Part shown: positions 36,116 through 44,669 of the stretch, one piece after another
Layout: each line of letters opens with the position of its first letter
Numbering within the stretch: position 1 is the first letter of the stretch
Assembly (NCBI RefSeq): GCF_004364585.1
Contig: NZ_SOAN01000001.1
Coordinates: 425,765-489,764 of the forward strand
Origin: Nesterenkonia aurantiaca
GTDB lineage: Bacteria; Actinomycetota; Actinomycetes; Actinomycetales; Micrococcaceae
Length of the DNA stretch: 64,000 bases
Direction: 5' to 3'
Made by a program: the position numbers and the translations under genes
Notes under the pieces: model-generated
What the model saw: the letters and a program-made list of their open reading frames with translations, nothing else
Databases searched by the model: none
Told to the model about the DNA's origin: nothing

Positions 36116-36231
36116 TGAGGTGCCGCTCGCCCTGGAGAGCGGACTTCTCCGGCCAGCCGGACCCACGGCGTCGGCCCTTACAGGATAATGGAAAGGTGAC
36201 TTCTTCTGCTGAGACTGCCTCCTTCAACCCC
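36043..36231. repeat. Intact copy of the duplicated tRNA-Ala / promoter / HAD-start segment
   Basis: Partner of 33121-33310, same orientation. Here the tRNA folds perfectly and the GTG opens a full-length gene, so this is the functional copy. The two copies bracket a 2.7-kb segment with the PTS genes and gene relics. Confidence 0.75.
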
Positions 36232-37071
36232 AACCCGCCCTTCGGACTGCTGCTGGATGTGGATGGGCCCATCGCCTCTCCGGTCAGCCGCACCGTCGCC
36301 ATCGAGTCCATCGCCCGGGACCTCGCCGCCATGGCCAACCAGGGCATCCCGGTCATCTTCAACACCGGACGCTCGGACGACTTCATCGCCCAGCAGGTGA
36401 TCCCGCCGATGCGCGCCGCCGGCCTGCTGCCTGACGCCCCGGTCTTCACGATCAGCGAGAAGGGCGCGGTCTGGGCCGAGGTCACCCCCGAGGGCCTCGG
36501 CGAAATCCACATCGACGAGGAGCTCACGCTTCCCACCGCACTCTTCGATGACGTCCGGGATCTGGTGGCCGAACGGTTCAGCGAGCACATGTTCTTCGAC
36601 GAGACCAAGCGCTCCATGGTCTCCGTGGAGCAGTCCACCGAGGTCGAGAACAAGGACTACCTCGAGGCGCAGAAGGAATTCGACGCCGCGATCCCTGACC
36701 TTTTGAGCAAGCACCAGCTGGAGCATGTCCGGATCGACCCGACCATCATCTCCACCGATGTGGAGCACGAGGGCGTGGGCAAGGACATCGGCGCGCAGCG
36801 CTCGCTGACCCTGCTCGAGGCCCGCGGGATCACCGCCAGGACCTGGTTCACCATGGGAGACTCCCGCACCGACTACGCCATGGCCACCTGGTTGCACGAG
36901 CGCGGGCTGCCGGTCAGCCACGTGGACGTCCGCCCCGAGGACGGCATCCCGGAGACCAAGTACGAGGTGCTCACCTCATCCACCGGCGCGATCCATGACG
37001 AGGCCGGGGCCGAGTTCCTCAGCCGCTGGGCCGCAGCCCCGGAGAGCACCAGGGCCGGCCGCGGTGACTGA
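36196..37071 (+). CDS. HAD-superfamily (type IIB) phosphatase
   Basis: 291-residue sugar-phosphatase-like protein. Motif I is LLLDVDGPIASP at about residue 17, motif II is IFNTGRSDDF, motif III Lys lies near VGKDIGAQRS, and motif IV is FTMGDSRTDYAMA. The cap sits between motifs II and III (type C2B), as in trehalose- or mannosyl-phosphoglycerate phosphatases. Start: GTG 36196 with GATAAT ending 6 nt upstream, so the transcript is probably leaderless. The end overlaps the next gene by 8 bp. Confidence 0.85.
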   Translation: MTSSAETASFNPNPPFGLLLDVDGPIASPVSRTVAIESIARDLAAMANQGIPVIFNTGRSDDFIAQQVIPPMRAAGLLPDAPVFTISEKGAVWAEVTPEGLGEIHIDEELTLPTALFDDVRDLVAERFSEHMFFDETKRSMVSVEQSTEVENKDYLEAQKEFDAAIPDLLSKHQLEHVRIDPTIISTDVEHEGVGKDIGAQRSLTLLEARGITARTWFTMGDSRTDYAMATWLHERGLPVSHVDVRPEDGIPETKYEVLTSSTGAIHDEAGAEFLSRWAAAPESTRAGRGD

Positions 37072-37633
37072 GACGCCGGAGCTGACTCTGCCCGACGTCG
37101 TTGCCTGGCGCGCTTGGCTGGATCAGCATGAGGACAGCTCCGAGGGGGTCTGGCTGGTGATGGCCAAGAAGGGTGTCACCTCACCGACCTCGCTGGGCTA
37201 CGCCGAGGCACTGCAGGAGGCGCTGTGCAGCGGGTGGATCGACGGGCAGCGCCGGGCGCGCGACGAGGCCACGTTCCTGCAGCGGTTCACCCCGCGGCGG
37301 AAGGCCTCGATCTGGTCGCAGCGAAACGTCGGCTACGTGGAGGCGCTGATCGCTTCGGGTCGGATGCGGGAGCGTGGCTTCGCGGAGATCGAGCGGGCCC
37401 AGGCCGATGGCCGTTGGGATCGGGCCTACTCCGGTCAGGCCGGAGCCGAGGTGCCAGGGGATCTCGCGGCAGCCCTGGAGGTCTCCCCCGCCGCGAAGGC
37501 GACCTTCGAGGCGCTGAGCAGTCAGGGCAGGTATCACGTGCTGCACCAGCTGATGATCGCTGCGAATCCGGCGACGCGGGCGCGGCGGATCGAGAAGTTC
37601 ATGGAGCAGCTGAGCCGCGGGGAGACGCCTTAG
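37064..37633 (+). CDS. YdeI/OmpD-associated family protein
   Basis: 189-residue soluble protein of the YdeI family: AWRAWLDQHEDSSEGVWLVM at the start, AEALQEALCSGWIDGQRR, RFTPRRKASIWSQRNV, and a C-terminal helical part ending RRIEKFMEQLSRGE. Function is unknown, with proposed links to cationic peptide resistance in some species. Start: GTG 37064, overlapping the upstream phosphatase stop, so the two are coupled. Confidence 0.85.
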   Translation: MTETPELTLPDVVAWRAWLDQHEDSSEGVWLVMAKKGVTSPTSLGYAEALQEALCSGWIDGQRRARDEATFLQRFTPRRKASIWSQRNVGYVEALIASGRMRERGFAEIERAQADGRWDRAYSGQAGAEVPGDLAAALEVSPAAKATFEALSSQGRYHVLHQLMIAANPATRARRIEKFMEQLSRGETP

Positions 37634-37687
37634 GTCTGCGACTCTGCGCCCACTCAGCGGCCTGGGCCGACCAGCGGTAGGTGCCGC

Positions 37688-38338
37688 TCAGCCGGCGAAC
37701 CGGTGCTGCCGGATCCACGCGTGCATCGCGATCCCCGCTGCGGTGCCGGCGTTGATGGACCGGGTGGAGCCGAACTGCGCGATGGACAGCGTGTCCTGGG
37801 CGGCCTCGCGCACCTCTTCGCTGAGTCCGGGACCCTCCTGACCGAAGACCAGCACGCAGCGCTGAGGCAGCGCATAGGTCTCGATCGGCATGGAGTCCGG
37901 AAACAGGTCGACGCCGAGCACCGGCAGACCCTCGGACTCGGCCCAGGCCACGAAGTCATCCACCGTCGGGTGGTGGCGGACATGCTGATAGCGGTCGGTG
38001 ACCATGGCGCCGCGGCGGTTCCAGCGTCGGCGCCCGATGATGTGGACCTCTTTGGCCAGGAACGCGTTGGCGGTGCGCACCACGGTGCCGATGTTGAAGT
38101 CGTGCTGCCAGTTCTCGATGGCCACGTGGAAGTCATGCCGGCGCGAATCGAGGTCCGCGACGATCGCGTCATGAGACCAATAGCGGTACTCGTCGACGAC
38201 GTTGCGGCGGTCACCCTCGCGCAGCAGCTCCGGGTCGTAGTGCTCGCCTTCCGGCCAGGGTCCTTCCCACGGGCCCACGCCGATCTCGCGTTCGGTGGGC
38301 GCCCGTCCCGCGCCCTCGGCATGCCCCTGTTCATCCAT
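37688..38338 (-). CDS. TrmH/SpoU-family RNA methyltransferase
   Basis: 216-residue SPOUT 2'-O-methyltransferase. Motif 1 is NIGTVVRTANAF, motif 2 is VLVFGQEGPGLSEE, and motif 3 is STRSINAGTAAGIAM (trefoil knot, SAM binding). About 75 extra residues precede the SPOUT domain. The target, tRNA or rRNA, cannot be told. A TAGCCT hexamer ends 7 nt before the ATG. Confidence 0.9.
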   Translation of the reverse strand: MDEQGHAEGAGRAPTEREIGVGPWEGPWPEGEHYDPELLREGDRRNVVDEYRYWSHDAIVADLDSRRHDFHVAIENWQHDFNIGTVVRTANAFLAKEVHIIGRRRWNRRGAMVTDRYQHVRHHPTVDDFVAWAESEGLPVLGVDLFPDSMPIETYALPQRCVLVFGQEGPGLSEEVREAAQDTLSIAQFGSTRSINAGTAAGIAMHAWIRQHRFAG

Positions 38339-38402
38339 GGATTCGAGGCTATCCCACCGGCTGGACCCTGAAATTCGGTGATCCCTGGCCAGAACTTCGG
38401 AG

Positions 38403-39074
38403 TCAGTTCACCCGCGCCAGCAGGAATCCGTCCCAGCCCTTGAGCCCCACGGTCTGCAGCGCGGTGGCGCTGAGCCGCTCATCGGCCTGGATCAGCTCCA
38501 TCAGTGCCCGAATGCCTTGGATGTCCGGGTCGGTGCTGTCCTGCTCGAGCACCGCGCCGGAGCGCACCACGTTGTCGATGACGATCACGGTTCCCGGATG
38601 TGACAGCTCCAGGGAGGCCTCGAGGTAGTGCGGGGTCTTGACCTTGTCCGCGTCGATGAACACCAGGTCGAAGGGTTCCGCCTGCTCCTGGATCAGCGCC
38701 TCCGCCGATTCAAGTGCCGGGCCGACCCGGACCTGGACCCGCTCGGCGACCCCGGCGGCGTGGAAGTTCCGCCGGGCCACCTGCGCCGCCGCCGGGTCGA
38801 TGTCCAGAGTGACCACGGCGCCGTCGTCGTCCATGGCTCGTGCCATCCAGATGCTGGAATACCCGGCAAGGGTGCCGAACTCCAGGACCCTCCTGGCACC
38901 GGTGATCTGCACCAGCAGACCGAGGAAGGCTCCCATGCTCTGGGTGACGTCGATCCCCGGGGTCGCGGTCTCTGCGGAGCTGCGCCGGGTGTCCGCGAGC
39001 GCCTGGTCCTCGTGCACCAGGTGGTCGATCAGGTAGGTGTCGACGGCGGCGAAATCTTCCTGTGCTGTGCCCAT
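38403..39074 (-). CDS. SAM-dependent O-methyltransferase (CCoAOMT type)
   Basis: 223-residue class I methyltransferase of the catechol/caffeoyl-CoA O-methyltransferase family. The SAM motif is VLEFGTLAGYSSIWMA, then VTLDIDPAAAQVAR, and the metal-binding region FDLVFIDADK with TVIVIDNVVRSG. In Micrococcales this family member is common and its substrate unknown. A TAGGGT hexamer ends 6 nt before the ATG, so leaderless. Confidence 0.9.
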   Translation of the reverse strand: MGTAQEDFAAVDTYLIDHLVHEDQALADTRRSSAETATPGIDVTQSMGAFLGLLVQITGARRVLEFGTLAGYSSIWMARAMDDDGAVVTLDIDPAAAQVARRNFHAAGVAERVQVRVGPALESAEALIQEQAEPFDLVFIDADKVKTPHYLEASLELSHPGTVIVIDNVVRSGAVLEQDSTDPDIQGIRALMELIQADERLSATALQTVGLKGWDGFLLARVN

Positions 39075-39172
39075 GGGAGCACCCTAGGTCCTCGGAGGCG
39101 GCGCGGACCAGGGCGGCGTGTCCGCGGTAGAGCGGATGCGGGTGGGGCGGATGCGGGGATTATGCTCCAGCT

Positions 39173-39712
39173 ATGCCTGACGCTGCCGTCCCCGCTTCCC
39201 CCGCCCGCTCCGTGCGCATCCGCGACGCCGAGCTGCCCGATCTTGACGCGGTGGTCGAGATCCAGGCGCACTATGCGCACCACACGGTGACCACGTTCAG
39301 CGAGGAGCCGATGAGCGTGGCGGAATGGGCGCAGAGTCTGCAGGAGAAGCGGTCGGCGGCGCATCCGTTCCTGCTCGCGGAGCAGGATGGGCTCATTCTG
39401 GGATTCGCCTATGCCGGACACTGGCGGCGGAAGTCCGCCTACCGGCACACCGTGGAGGACACGATCTATCTGCGTCCCGGCGCAGAGGGACGCGGCGTCG
39501 GGCGTGCGCTGTTGACCGAGCTGCTCGCCCAGTGCGAGGCCGCCGGGCACCGCCAAGTGATCGCGGTGCTCACCGACGACGCCTCCACTGCCGCGTCCTA
39601 CGCGCTTCACGTGAAGCTCGGGTTCACCGAGGCGGGGCGGCTGGCGGATGTGGGGATCAAACGCGGGCAGACGCTGAGCACGGTGCTGATGCAGCGATCG
39701 CTGGGGAGCTGA
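39173..39712 (+). CDS. GNAT N-acetyltransferase (phosphinothricin acetyltransferase-like)
   Basis: 179-residue acetyltransferase. It opens RIRDAELPDLDAVVEIQAHY, has FAYAGHWRRKSAYRHTVEDT, the acetyl-CoA loop GAEGRGVGRALLTELL, and ends with LGFTEAGRLADVGIKRGQT, the pattern of the Pat/Bar/YncA group. These acetylate small amines such as methionine sulfone or phosphinothricin. TATGCT ends 6 nt before the ATG, so leaderless. Confidence 0.88.
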   Translation: MPDAAVPASPARSVRIRDAELPDLDAVVEIQAHYAHHTVTTFSEEPMSVAEWAQSLQEKRSAAHPFLLAEQDGLILGFAYAGHWRRKSAYRHTVEDTIYLRPGAEGRGVGRALLTELLAQCEAAGHRQVIAVLTDDASTAASYALHVKLGFTEAGRLADVGIKRGQTLSTVLMQRSLGS

Positions 39713-39826
39713 CCTCGGGCCGACGCCGCCGCGCATCGAGTGTGCAATCTGTGCAGGTCTTCTCGCCGTTCGGGTCCGAAACGGCAGTCGAACTGCACAA
39801 TGGATGCGGGTGGGGAGGGGGTACGG

Positions 39827-40756
39827 TCACTCGAGACCGAGTGCCGCGCGAACCTGGGCCACGGCACGTTGAAATCCCTCCCGGGAGTCCTCTGAGTTGA
39901 AGCGCAGCACCCGCCACCCCTCCGCGAGGAAGATGTTGTCACGTCGCTGGTCGGCGCGCTGCTGCTGCGGGGTGAAGTGGGTGTCGCCCTCATATTGGAT
40001 CGCGATCTTCGGGGCCGGGTAGCCCAGATCCGCACGCGGGGACCAGCGGTATCCCGGCTGCGCGGGGACCTGGAGCTCTGGCTCGGGCAGCCCCGCCCGG
40101 ATCAGGGCGAGCCGGAGCAGCGTCTCTTGAATGGAATCGGCGCCCACCCGGACCCAGGTCAGGGCGACGAGGCAGCGTCGTCGTCCCGGAACGCCGCGGG
40201 AGCGGTCAAGGAGGGCCGCGAGCTCCTCGAGGGCTGCGTGCGGTTCCCTCCGGCCCTCGAAGCGTTGATAGGGAGGACGCACCAGCTGGTCCCCCAGGAT
40301 GATCAGCTCGCGCTCGTTGCAGAGTGGGGCCACGTCGAGCCAGGTCCTCCCGGGAGTGCTGAGCCGGAGGCTCCCGCGCGTCGTCACGTCCTGCGGACGA
40401 AGCGCGACGCGGTGCCCACAGACCCCTTGCCGGCGGGTCCACAGGCCGGGCTCCGGCGCATGGGAAAGGTACAGTCGGTGATCCGTCAGAAGCCGGTCCG
40501 GGAGCCATAGGCCGTGGATCTGGGCCGCACTCGAGTGGGAGAGCCATGCGTCGGGGCGCTCCCGAAGGAGTGCCGCAGCTTTGAGCTGAAGCGTCTCCCG
40601 TGGAGTGCGTTGAGCTATGAGCACCTGGACCGCGTAGACACCCGCCCCCAGTGCGACGATGTCTTTGCGTCGGAGGCGCTCCCGGGGCACTCCCCCGCGA
40701 AGAGCCTCGGCAGCGGTGAATGCCCGTCCGGTGAGCTCCTTCGGCAGAGTGTGCAC
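39827..40756 (-). CDS. DUF559-type endonuclease-fold protein
   Basis: 309 residues. The N-terminal region (LRRKDIVALGAGVY, SHSSAAQIHGLWLP) resembles AbiEi-like winged-helix domains of actinobacterial paralogs, and the C-terminus is a Vsr/DUF559 nuclease fold (RADLGYPAPKIAIQYEGDTH, then RDNIFLAEGWRVLRF) with the Asp, Glu and aromatic residues of that fold. Function unknown. Start: GTG 40756 (VHTLPKELTG) fits family lengths; a GTG at 40804 is open. Confidence 0.75.
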   Translation of the reverse strand: MHTLPKELTGRAFTAAEALRGGVPRERLRRKDIVALGAGVYAVQVLIAQRTPRETLQLKAAALLRERPDAWLSHSSAAQIHGLWLPDRLLTDHRLYLSHAPEPGLWTRRQGVCGHRVALRPQDVTTRGSLRLSTPGRTWLDVAPLCNERELIILGDQLVRPPYQRFEGRREPHAALEELAALLDRSRGVPGRRRCLVALTWVRVGADSIQETLLRLALIRAGLPEPELQVPAQPGYRWSPRADLGYPAPKIAIQYEGDTHFTPQQQRADQRRDNIFLAEGWRVLRFNSEDSREGFQRAVAQVRAALGLE

Positions 40757-40852
40757 CGGGCCAGTGTGCCCAAGGTCCCCGAATGAACCTGTGGTTATCC
40801 ACACGCCATCATCTAGTGGGTGATTTGAGGGACTTCTTCCGCAATTTCGGCC

Positions 40853-42172
40853 CTATTCTTCCCTCATATCGCCCACTGGATGACACGCAGGGATGCTGGC
40901 CACGATCGACCCCAGTCCAAGCACTGCCAGTCCCGCCAGGACGCCGAACATCGCCTCATAGCTGCCCAGCCATTCGGCCAGGATGGCACCCAAGAACGGA
41001 GCGACCGCCACCGCGAGCATCATGGGGCCGTTGAGCACCCCCGAGAGCCGGCCGTACTCACGGGTCCCCCACCGGTCGGTGACCGCGGTGGCCTGCAGCA
41101 GCGTGACGATCCCTCGGGCGACGCCGGCCGCCATAGAGATCACGACCAGCAGCACCGCTGCGGTGATGTTCCAGGCCAGCGCCGCCGTGGTCAGAGCCAG
41201 CAGCGCGTAGATCAACGCGCTGCGCTGCCGCACGGTGGTGCCGCGATCCAGCCGTGCGGAGAAGACGCGGCCGATGACCTGACCCAGCCCGCCCAGGCCG
41301 AGCACCCAGGCCGCCACCATCGGGGACACCCCGCGCTCGACAAGCATCGGCACCAGGTTGATCAGCCCGGCGTACATCGTCACCGCGCCCAGCGACATCC
41401 CGACCACCAGAAGGATGTAGGCCCGGCTGTGCATGATCGCGGCGGCATAGTCCCGCCTGGGTGGTTGGATCGGAGGCTCCGGGGAGGCCGGGTCGACGGC
41501 GGCGCCGGTCGCCTCGGTGCCGCTCGCCTCGGCGCCGGTGGCCTCGGTGTCGGGGAGGAGGTCGGCCGTCTCACCCGCATGCTGCGCGGGCCATGGCCTG
41601 CGCAGCACCAGCGCGTGCACCGGGACCACCAGCACACCGAGCACCAGCGCCAACACCAGATAGGTCTCGCGCCAGCTCAGCTGCGTGGCCAGCGCCTCGG
41701 TGGCCGGCGCGAAGACCGTGCTCGCCAGGCCCCCGGCCAAGGTCACCATGGTCAGAGCGAAGATCCGCCGCGACCCGTACCACCGGGTCAGCGCCGCGAA
41801 GGCCGGCGGGTACAGCGTCCCTGACATCGCCACACCGATGACCAGCCAGCTCACCAGGAACACCCAGTACGACGGTGTGAAGGAAACGCCCAGCAGACCC
41901 AGGACTGCGAGCGCCGCCCCGAGGGTCATGATCTGCCGGGGTCCGCGTCGGTCCAACACCCGTCCCAACGGCACCCCGAGCAGTCCTGAGACCACCAGCG
42001 CCGCAGAGAACGCAGCAGTCAACGCGGTGGCCGACCAGCCGGTGTCCGCGGCGATGCGCGGAAGCAACACCGGGAACGCATAGAAGAGCACACCCCAGGA
42101 GATGATCTGGGTGAGGCAGAGACCGACCAGGACTGTCCGCTTGGAGGGGTGAGCCTGCTCGGTCTCGCTCAC
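40853..42172 (-). CDS. MFS transporter
   Basis: 439-residue major facilitator with twelve helices: LTQIISWGVLFYAFPVLLPR for helix 1, the GRVLDRRGPRQIMTLG loop between helices 2 and 3 (motif A), and a hydrophilic Glu/Ala/Thr-rich central loop with ATGAEASGTEATGA near-repeats at about 215. The closest group seems to be the oxalate/formate-antiporter-like or CynX-like transporters. No substrate can be assigned. Confidence 0.85.
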   Translation of the reverse strand: MSETEQAHPSKRTVLVGLCLTQIISWGVLFYAFPVLLPRIAADTGWSATALTAAFSAALVVSGLLGVPLGRVLDRRGPRQIMTLGAALAVLGLLGVSFTPSYWVFLVSWLVIGVAMSGTLYPPAFAALTRWYGSRRIFALTMVTLAGGLASTVFAPATEALATQLSWRETYLVLALVLGVLVVPVHALVLRRPWPAQHAGETADLLPDTEATGAEASGTEATGAAVDPASPEPPIQPPRRDYAAAIMHSRAYILLVVGMSLGAVTMYAGLINLVPMLVERGVSPMVAAWVLGLGGLGQVIGRVFSARLDRGTTVRQRSALIYALLALTTAALAWNITAAVLLVVISMAAGVARGIVTLLQATAVTDRWGTREYGRLSGVLNGPMMLAVAVAPFLGAILAEWLGSYEAMFGVLAGLAVLGLGSIVASIPACHPVGDMREE

Positions 42173-42208
42173 CACGAATCAACCCGCCTCAGCCTGGATC
42201 AGCCCGCG

Positions 42209-42811
42209 TCAGTCCAGCCCGAGGTCGTTCTTGGAGTAGGCGAAGAGATAGGGCACCCCGGCCGTAGCCTCGATGTGTTCCTTGGCACCGGTGTCGCGGT
42301 CCACGATCACGGCCACCGCCTGCACGATCCCGCCGGCAGCCCGCACGGCCTCTACAGCTGTCAGCGCGGAGCCGCCCGTGGTCGAGGTGTCCTCCAGGAC
42401 GACCACCTTCCGGCCCTCCACACTGGGACCCTCGACCTGGCGGTTCATGCCGTGGGACTTCTGTGCCTTGCGCACCACGAAGGAATCCGTGGCGGCTCCG
42501 TCCCGCGCCGCAGCATGCAGCACGGCGGTCCCGACCGGGTCCGCCCCCATGGTCAGCCCGCCGGCGGCGACGTAGTCGATGCCGGCCTCGGCCAGGAGCT
42601 GCCGGATGACCCGGCCGACGAGCGGGGCAGCCTCATGCTGCAAGGTGATCCGGCGCAGGTCGATGTAGTAGTCGGCCTCCTTGCCCGAGGACAGCGTGAC
42701 CTTCCCGCGCACCACGGCGAGCTCACTGATCAGCTCCTGCAGCCGCTGGCGATCAGCGGCATGCTCAGCGGCGGGGGCGGTGGGCTGGGGGGTTCCGGCG
42801 GTCTCAGTCAT
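42209..42811 (-). CDS. pyrE: Orotate phosphoribosyltransferase
   Basis: Makes OMP from orotate and PRPP in pyrimidine synthesis. 200 residues. KVTLSSGKEADYYIDLR is the orotate-side signature, and the PRPP loop is VVVLEDTSTTGGSAL. Other pyr genes are not in the window, so pyrE is separate. Start: ATG 42811 with TAGGAT ending 7 nt upstream, so leaderless; ATG 42820 lies inside that -10 box and is rejected. Confidence 0.95.
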   Translation of the reverse strand: MTETAGTPQPTAPAAEHAADRQRLQELISELAVVRGKVTLSSGKEADYYIDLRRITLQHEAAPLVGRVIRQLLAEAGIDYVAAGGLTMGADPVGTAVLHAAARDGAATDSFVVRKAQKSHGMNRQVEGPSVEGRKVVVLEDTSTTGGSALTAVEAVRAAGGIVQAVAVIVDRDTGAKEHIEATAGVPYLFAYSKNDLGLD

Positions 42812-42825
42812 GACTCCCATCCTAG

Positions 42826-43662
42826 CTATCGACCCGGCCGCGAATCGGTCCCCGAATCCAGGTCGACGCCCGAATCCGGCCCGGTCTCCGAATCCGGGTC
42901 GGCGTCCTCAGGATGAGATCCCGCCCCGCCGCCTCGTCCACTCGCCGGGGGCGCCGGGGGCGCCACGACCTGGTGCTGCGCCTGAACGATCCGCTCCACG
43001 AACCACGAGGCGATCGTCGCGGTGACGGAGCCGAGCAGCGCGATGCCAGCGATCATCAGTCCGATCGCGAGCAGACGACCCAGCCCGGTGACCGGATAGT
43101 AGTCGCCGTAGCCCACCGAACTGATGGTGACACAGGTCCACCAGATCGCGTCCCCGAAGCTGGTGATGTTCGCCCCATCGGCGTTCTGCTCCGCATCCAG
43201 GACCGCCAACGAGGCCACCAGCACCAGCATCACCGAGACGCCAGCCACGTAGATCGACACCTGCTCGCGCAGCGCAGAGCCCACCGTGCGGTGCAGCACT
43301 GCGACCACCTTGACCAGACGAAGCAGCAGGAGCGGTCGCAGGAACGGCAGCACCGCCATCGCCAGCTCGTGCAGGTGGGTCAGGAACCAGCGCCCTCGAT
43401 TCCGCACCAGCATCAGACTGATCAGGTAGTGCAGAGCGAAGATCGCCCAGACCCCGAACAGGAAGATCCGCGGCCAGGAGACCTCGGCGGCCCGGGTGTT
43501 GGCCAGCACGAGATACGCGTACACCGCCAGGAAGACCAGCGCCACGATCGTCAGCGGGAGCTCTGAGGCCTTCTCCCAGCGGCGATAGCGGTCCCCGAAG
43601 TCGACCTCGGAACGGGTCCGGGTTCCGCGGGACCCCGGTGCGGATGCCTCGTCTGGTGCCAT
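42826..43662 (-). CDS. Voltage-gated-like potassium channel (paralog 1)
   Basis: 278-residue six-helix channel subunit. The S4-like segment is FLRPLLLLRLVKVVAVLHR, the pore loop has selectivity filter TISSVGYGDYYPVT at about residue 175, and the last helix is GIALLGSVTATIASWFVE. A proline/acid-rich C-terminal tail with DSETGPDSGVDLDSG near-repeats follows. It is a tandem paralog of the next gene upstream. Confidence 0.9.
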   Translation of the reverse strand: MAPDEASAPGSRGTRTRSEVDFGDRYRRWEKASELPLTIVALVFLAVYAYLVLANTRAAEVSWPRIFLFGVWAIFALHYLISLMLVRNRGRWFLTHLHELAMAVLPFLRPLLLLRLVKVVAVLHRTVGSALREQVSIYVAGVSVMLVLVASLAVLDAEQNADGANITSFGDAIWWTCVTISSVGYGDYYPVTGLGRLLAIGLMIAGIALLGSVTATIASWFVERIVQAQHQVVAPPAPPASGRGGGAGSHPEDADPDSETGPDSGVDLDSGTDSRPGR

Positions 43663-43834
43663 CAGAGCGTCCCCCTCGGTCCGGCGGGGTGGTGTCGCCC
43701 CAGCGTACCCAGCGGCTCATTCCGAGGGCCATGCCTGGCACACCAGAAGCTGCACCTCCAGGGTTGCGGGCCAATGGTCTTGGCCTCTAGGGGTGTGGGC
43801 CCGGGGGCCGAGGCGAGCCCCACCGGGACTCCGC

Positions 43835-44542
43835 TCAGCCGGTCGCGGGCTGCGCCGCCTGATCCGGCTGGGCACGGCCCGCATCCGCCTCCGCCTGCGT
43901 CTCCTGCTGGGTCTGGGCGACCTTCTCCACGAACCACGAGGCCAGCGTCGCCGTGACGGAGCCGATCAGGGCGATGCCGGCGATCATCAGCCCGACCGCG
44001 ATCATGCGTCCCAGGTCCGTGACCGGGTAGTAGTCCCCGTAGCCCACGGTGGTGATCGTGACGAAGGCCCACCACATGGCGTCGCCGAAGCTGGTGATGT
44101 TCGCGCCCTGAGCGTTCTGTTCGGCATCGAGGACACCGAGAGCTGCGATGAGGACCAGGATCGCGGAGGTGCCGGCCACATATACCGTGACCTGTCCGCG
44201 CAGCGCAGTGCCGGCGGTCTTGTGCAGCACCGAGAGCAGCTTCACCAGCCGCAGCAGCTGCAGCGGTCGCAGAAACGGCAGCAGCGCCATCGCCAGTTCG
44301 TGCAGGTGGGTGAAGAACCAGCGCACCCGATCTCGCACCAGCACCAGACTGATCACGTAGTGCAGGGCGAAGATCACCCAGACTCCGGTCATGAAGGCCC
44401 GCGGCCAGTCGACCCCGGAGAGACGCAGATTGCCGATCACCACATAGGCGTAGACGCCGAGGAAGAGCAGCGCGATGATTTCCATCGGCCACTCGGTGGC
44501 GCGGTCCCACCGCGCATAGCGGGCACGTGGATCGTCTCGCAC
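43835..44542 (-). CDS. Voltage-gated-like potassium channel (paralog 2)
   Basis: 235-residue six-helix channel with S4-like segment FLRPLQLLRLVKLLSVLHK, filter TITTVGYGDYYPVTD, and final helix GIALIGSVTATLASWFVE. It matches paralog 1 along the whole membrane part, with a different short tail (Gln/Ala-rich). The two lie head-to-tail, 172 bp apart. They could form heterotetramers. Confidence 0.9.
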   Translation of the reverse strand: MRDDPRARYARWDRATEWPMEIIALLFLGVYAYVVIGNLRLSGVDWPRAFMTGVWVIFALHYVISLVLVRDRVRWFFTHLHELAMALLPFLRPLQLLRLVKLLSVLHKTAGTALRGQVTVYVAGTSAILVLIAALGVLDAEQNAQGANITSFGDAMWWAFVTITTVGYGDYYPVTDLGRMIAVGLMIAGIALIGSVTATLASWFVEKVAQTQQETQAEADAGRAQPDQAAQPATG

Positions 44543-44669
44543 GGGCCATTCCCCTCAGACAGGCGGTGCTCGTGTTCGGTCAGCCTATCCAGGGGCGCCG
44601 CAGTCAGATCAGTTGGACACATAGCGCTCAGTCATCTGAGCGAAATCTGCCCCTGAGTAGAATCAGGGC

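Noticed and set aside
39720..39826. Inverted TGTGCA/TGCACA motifs between the GNAT and DUF559 genes
   Set aside because: Arms are short and imperfect, and the location between convergent genes makes an operator unlikely.
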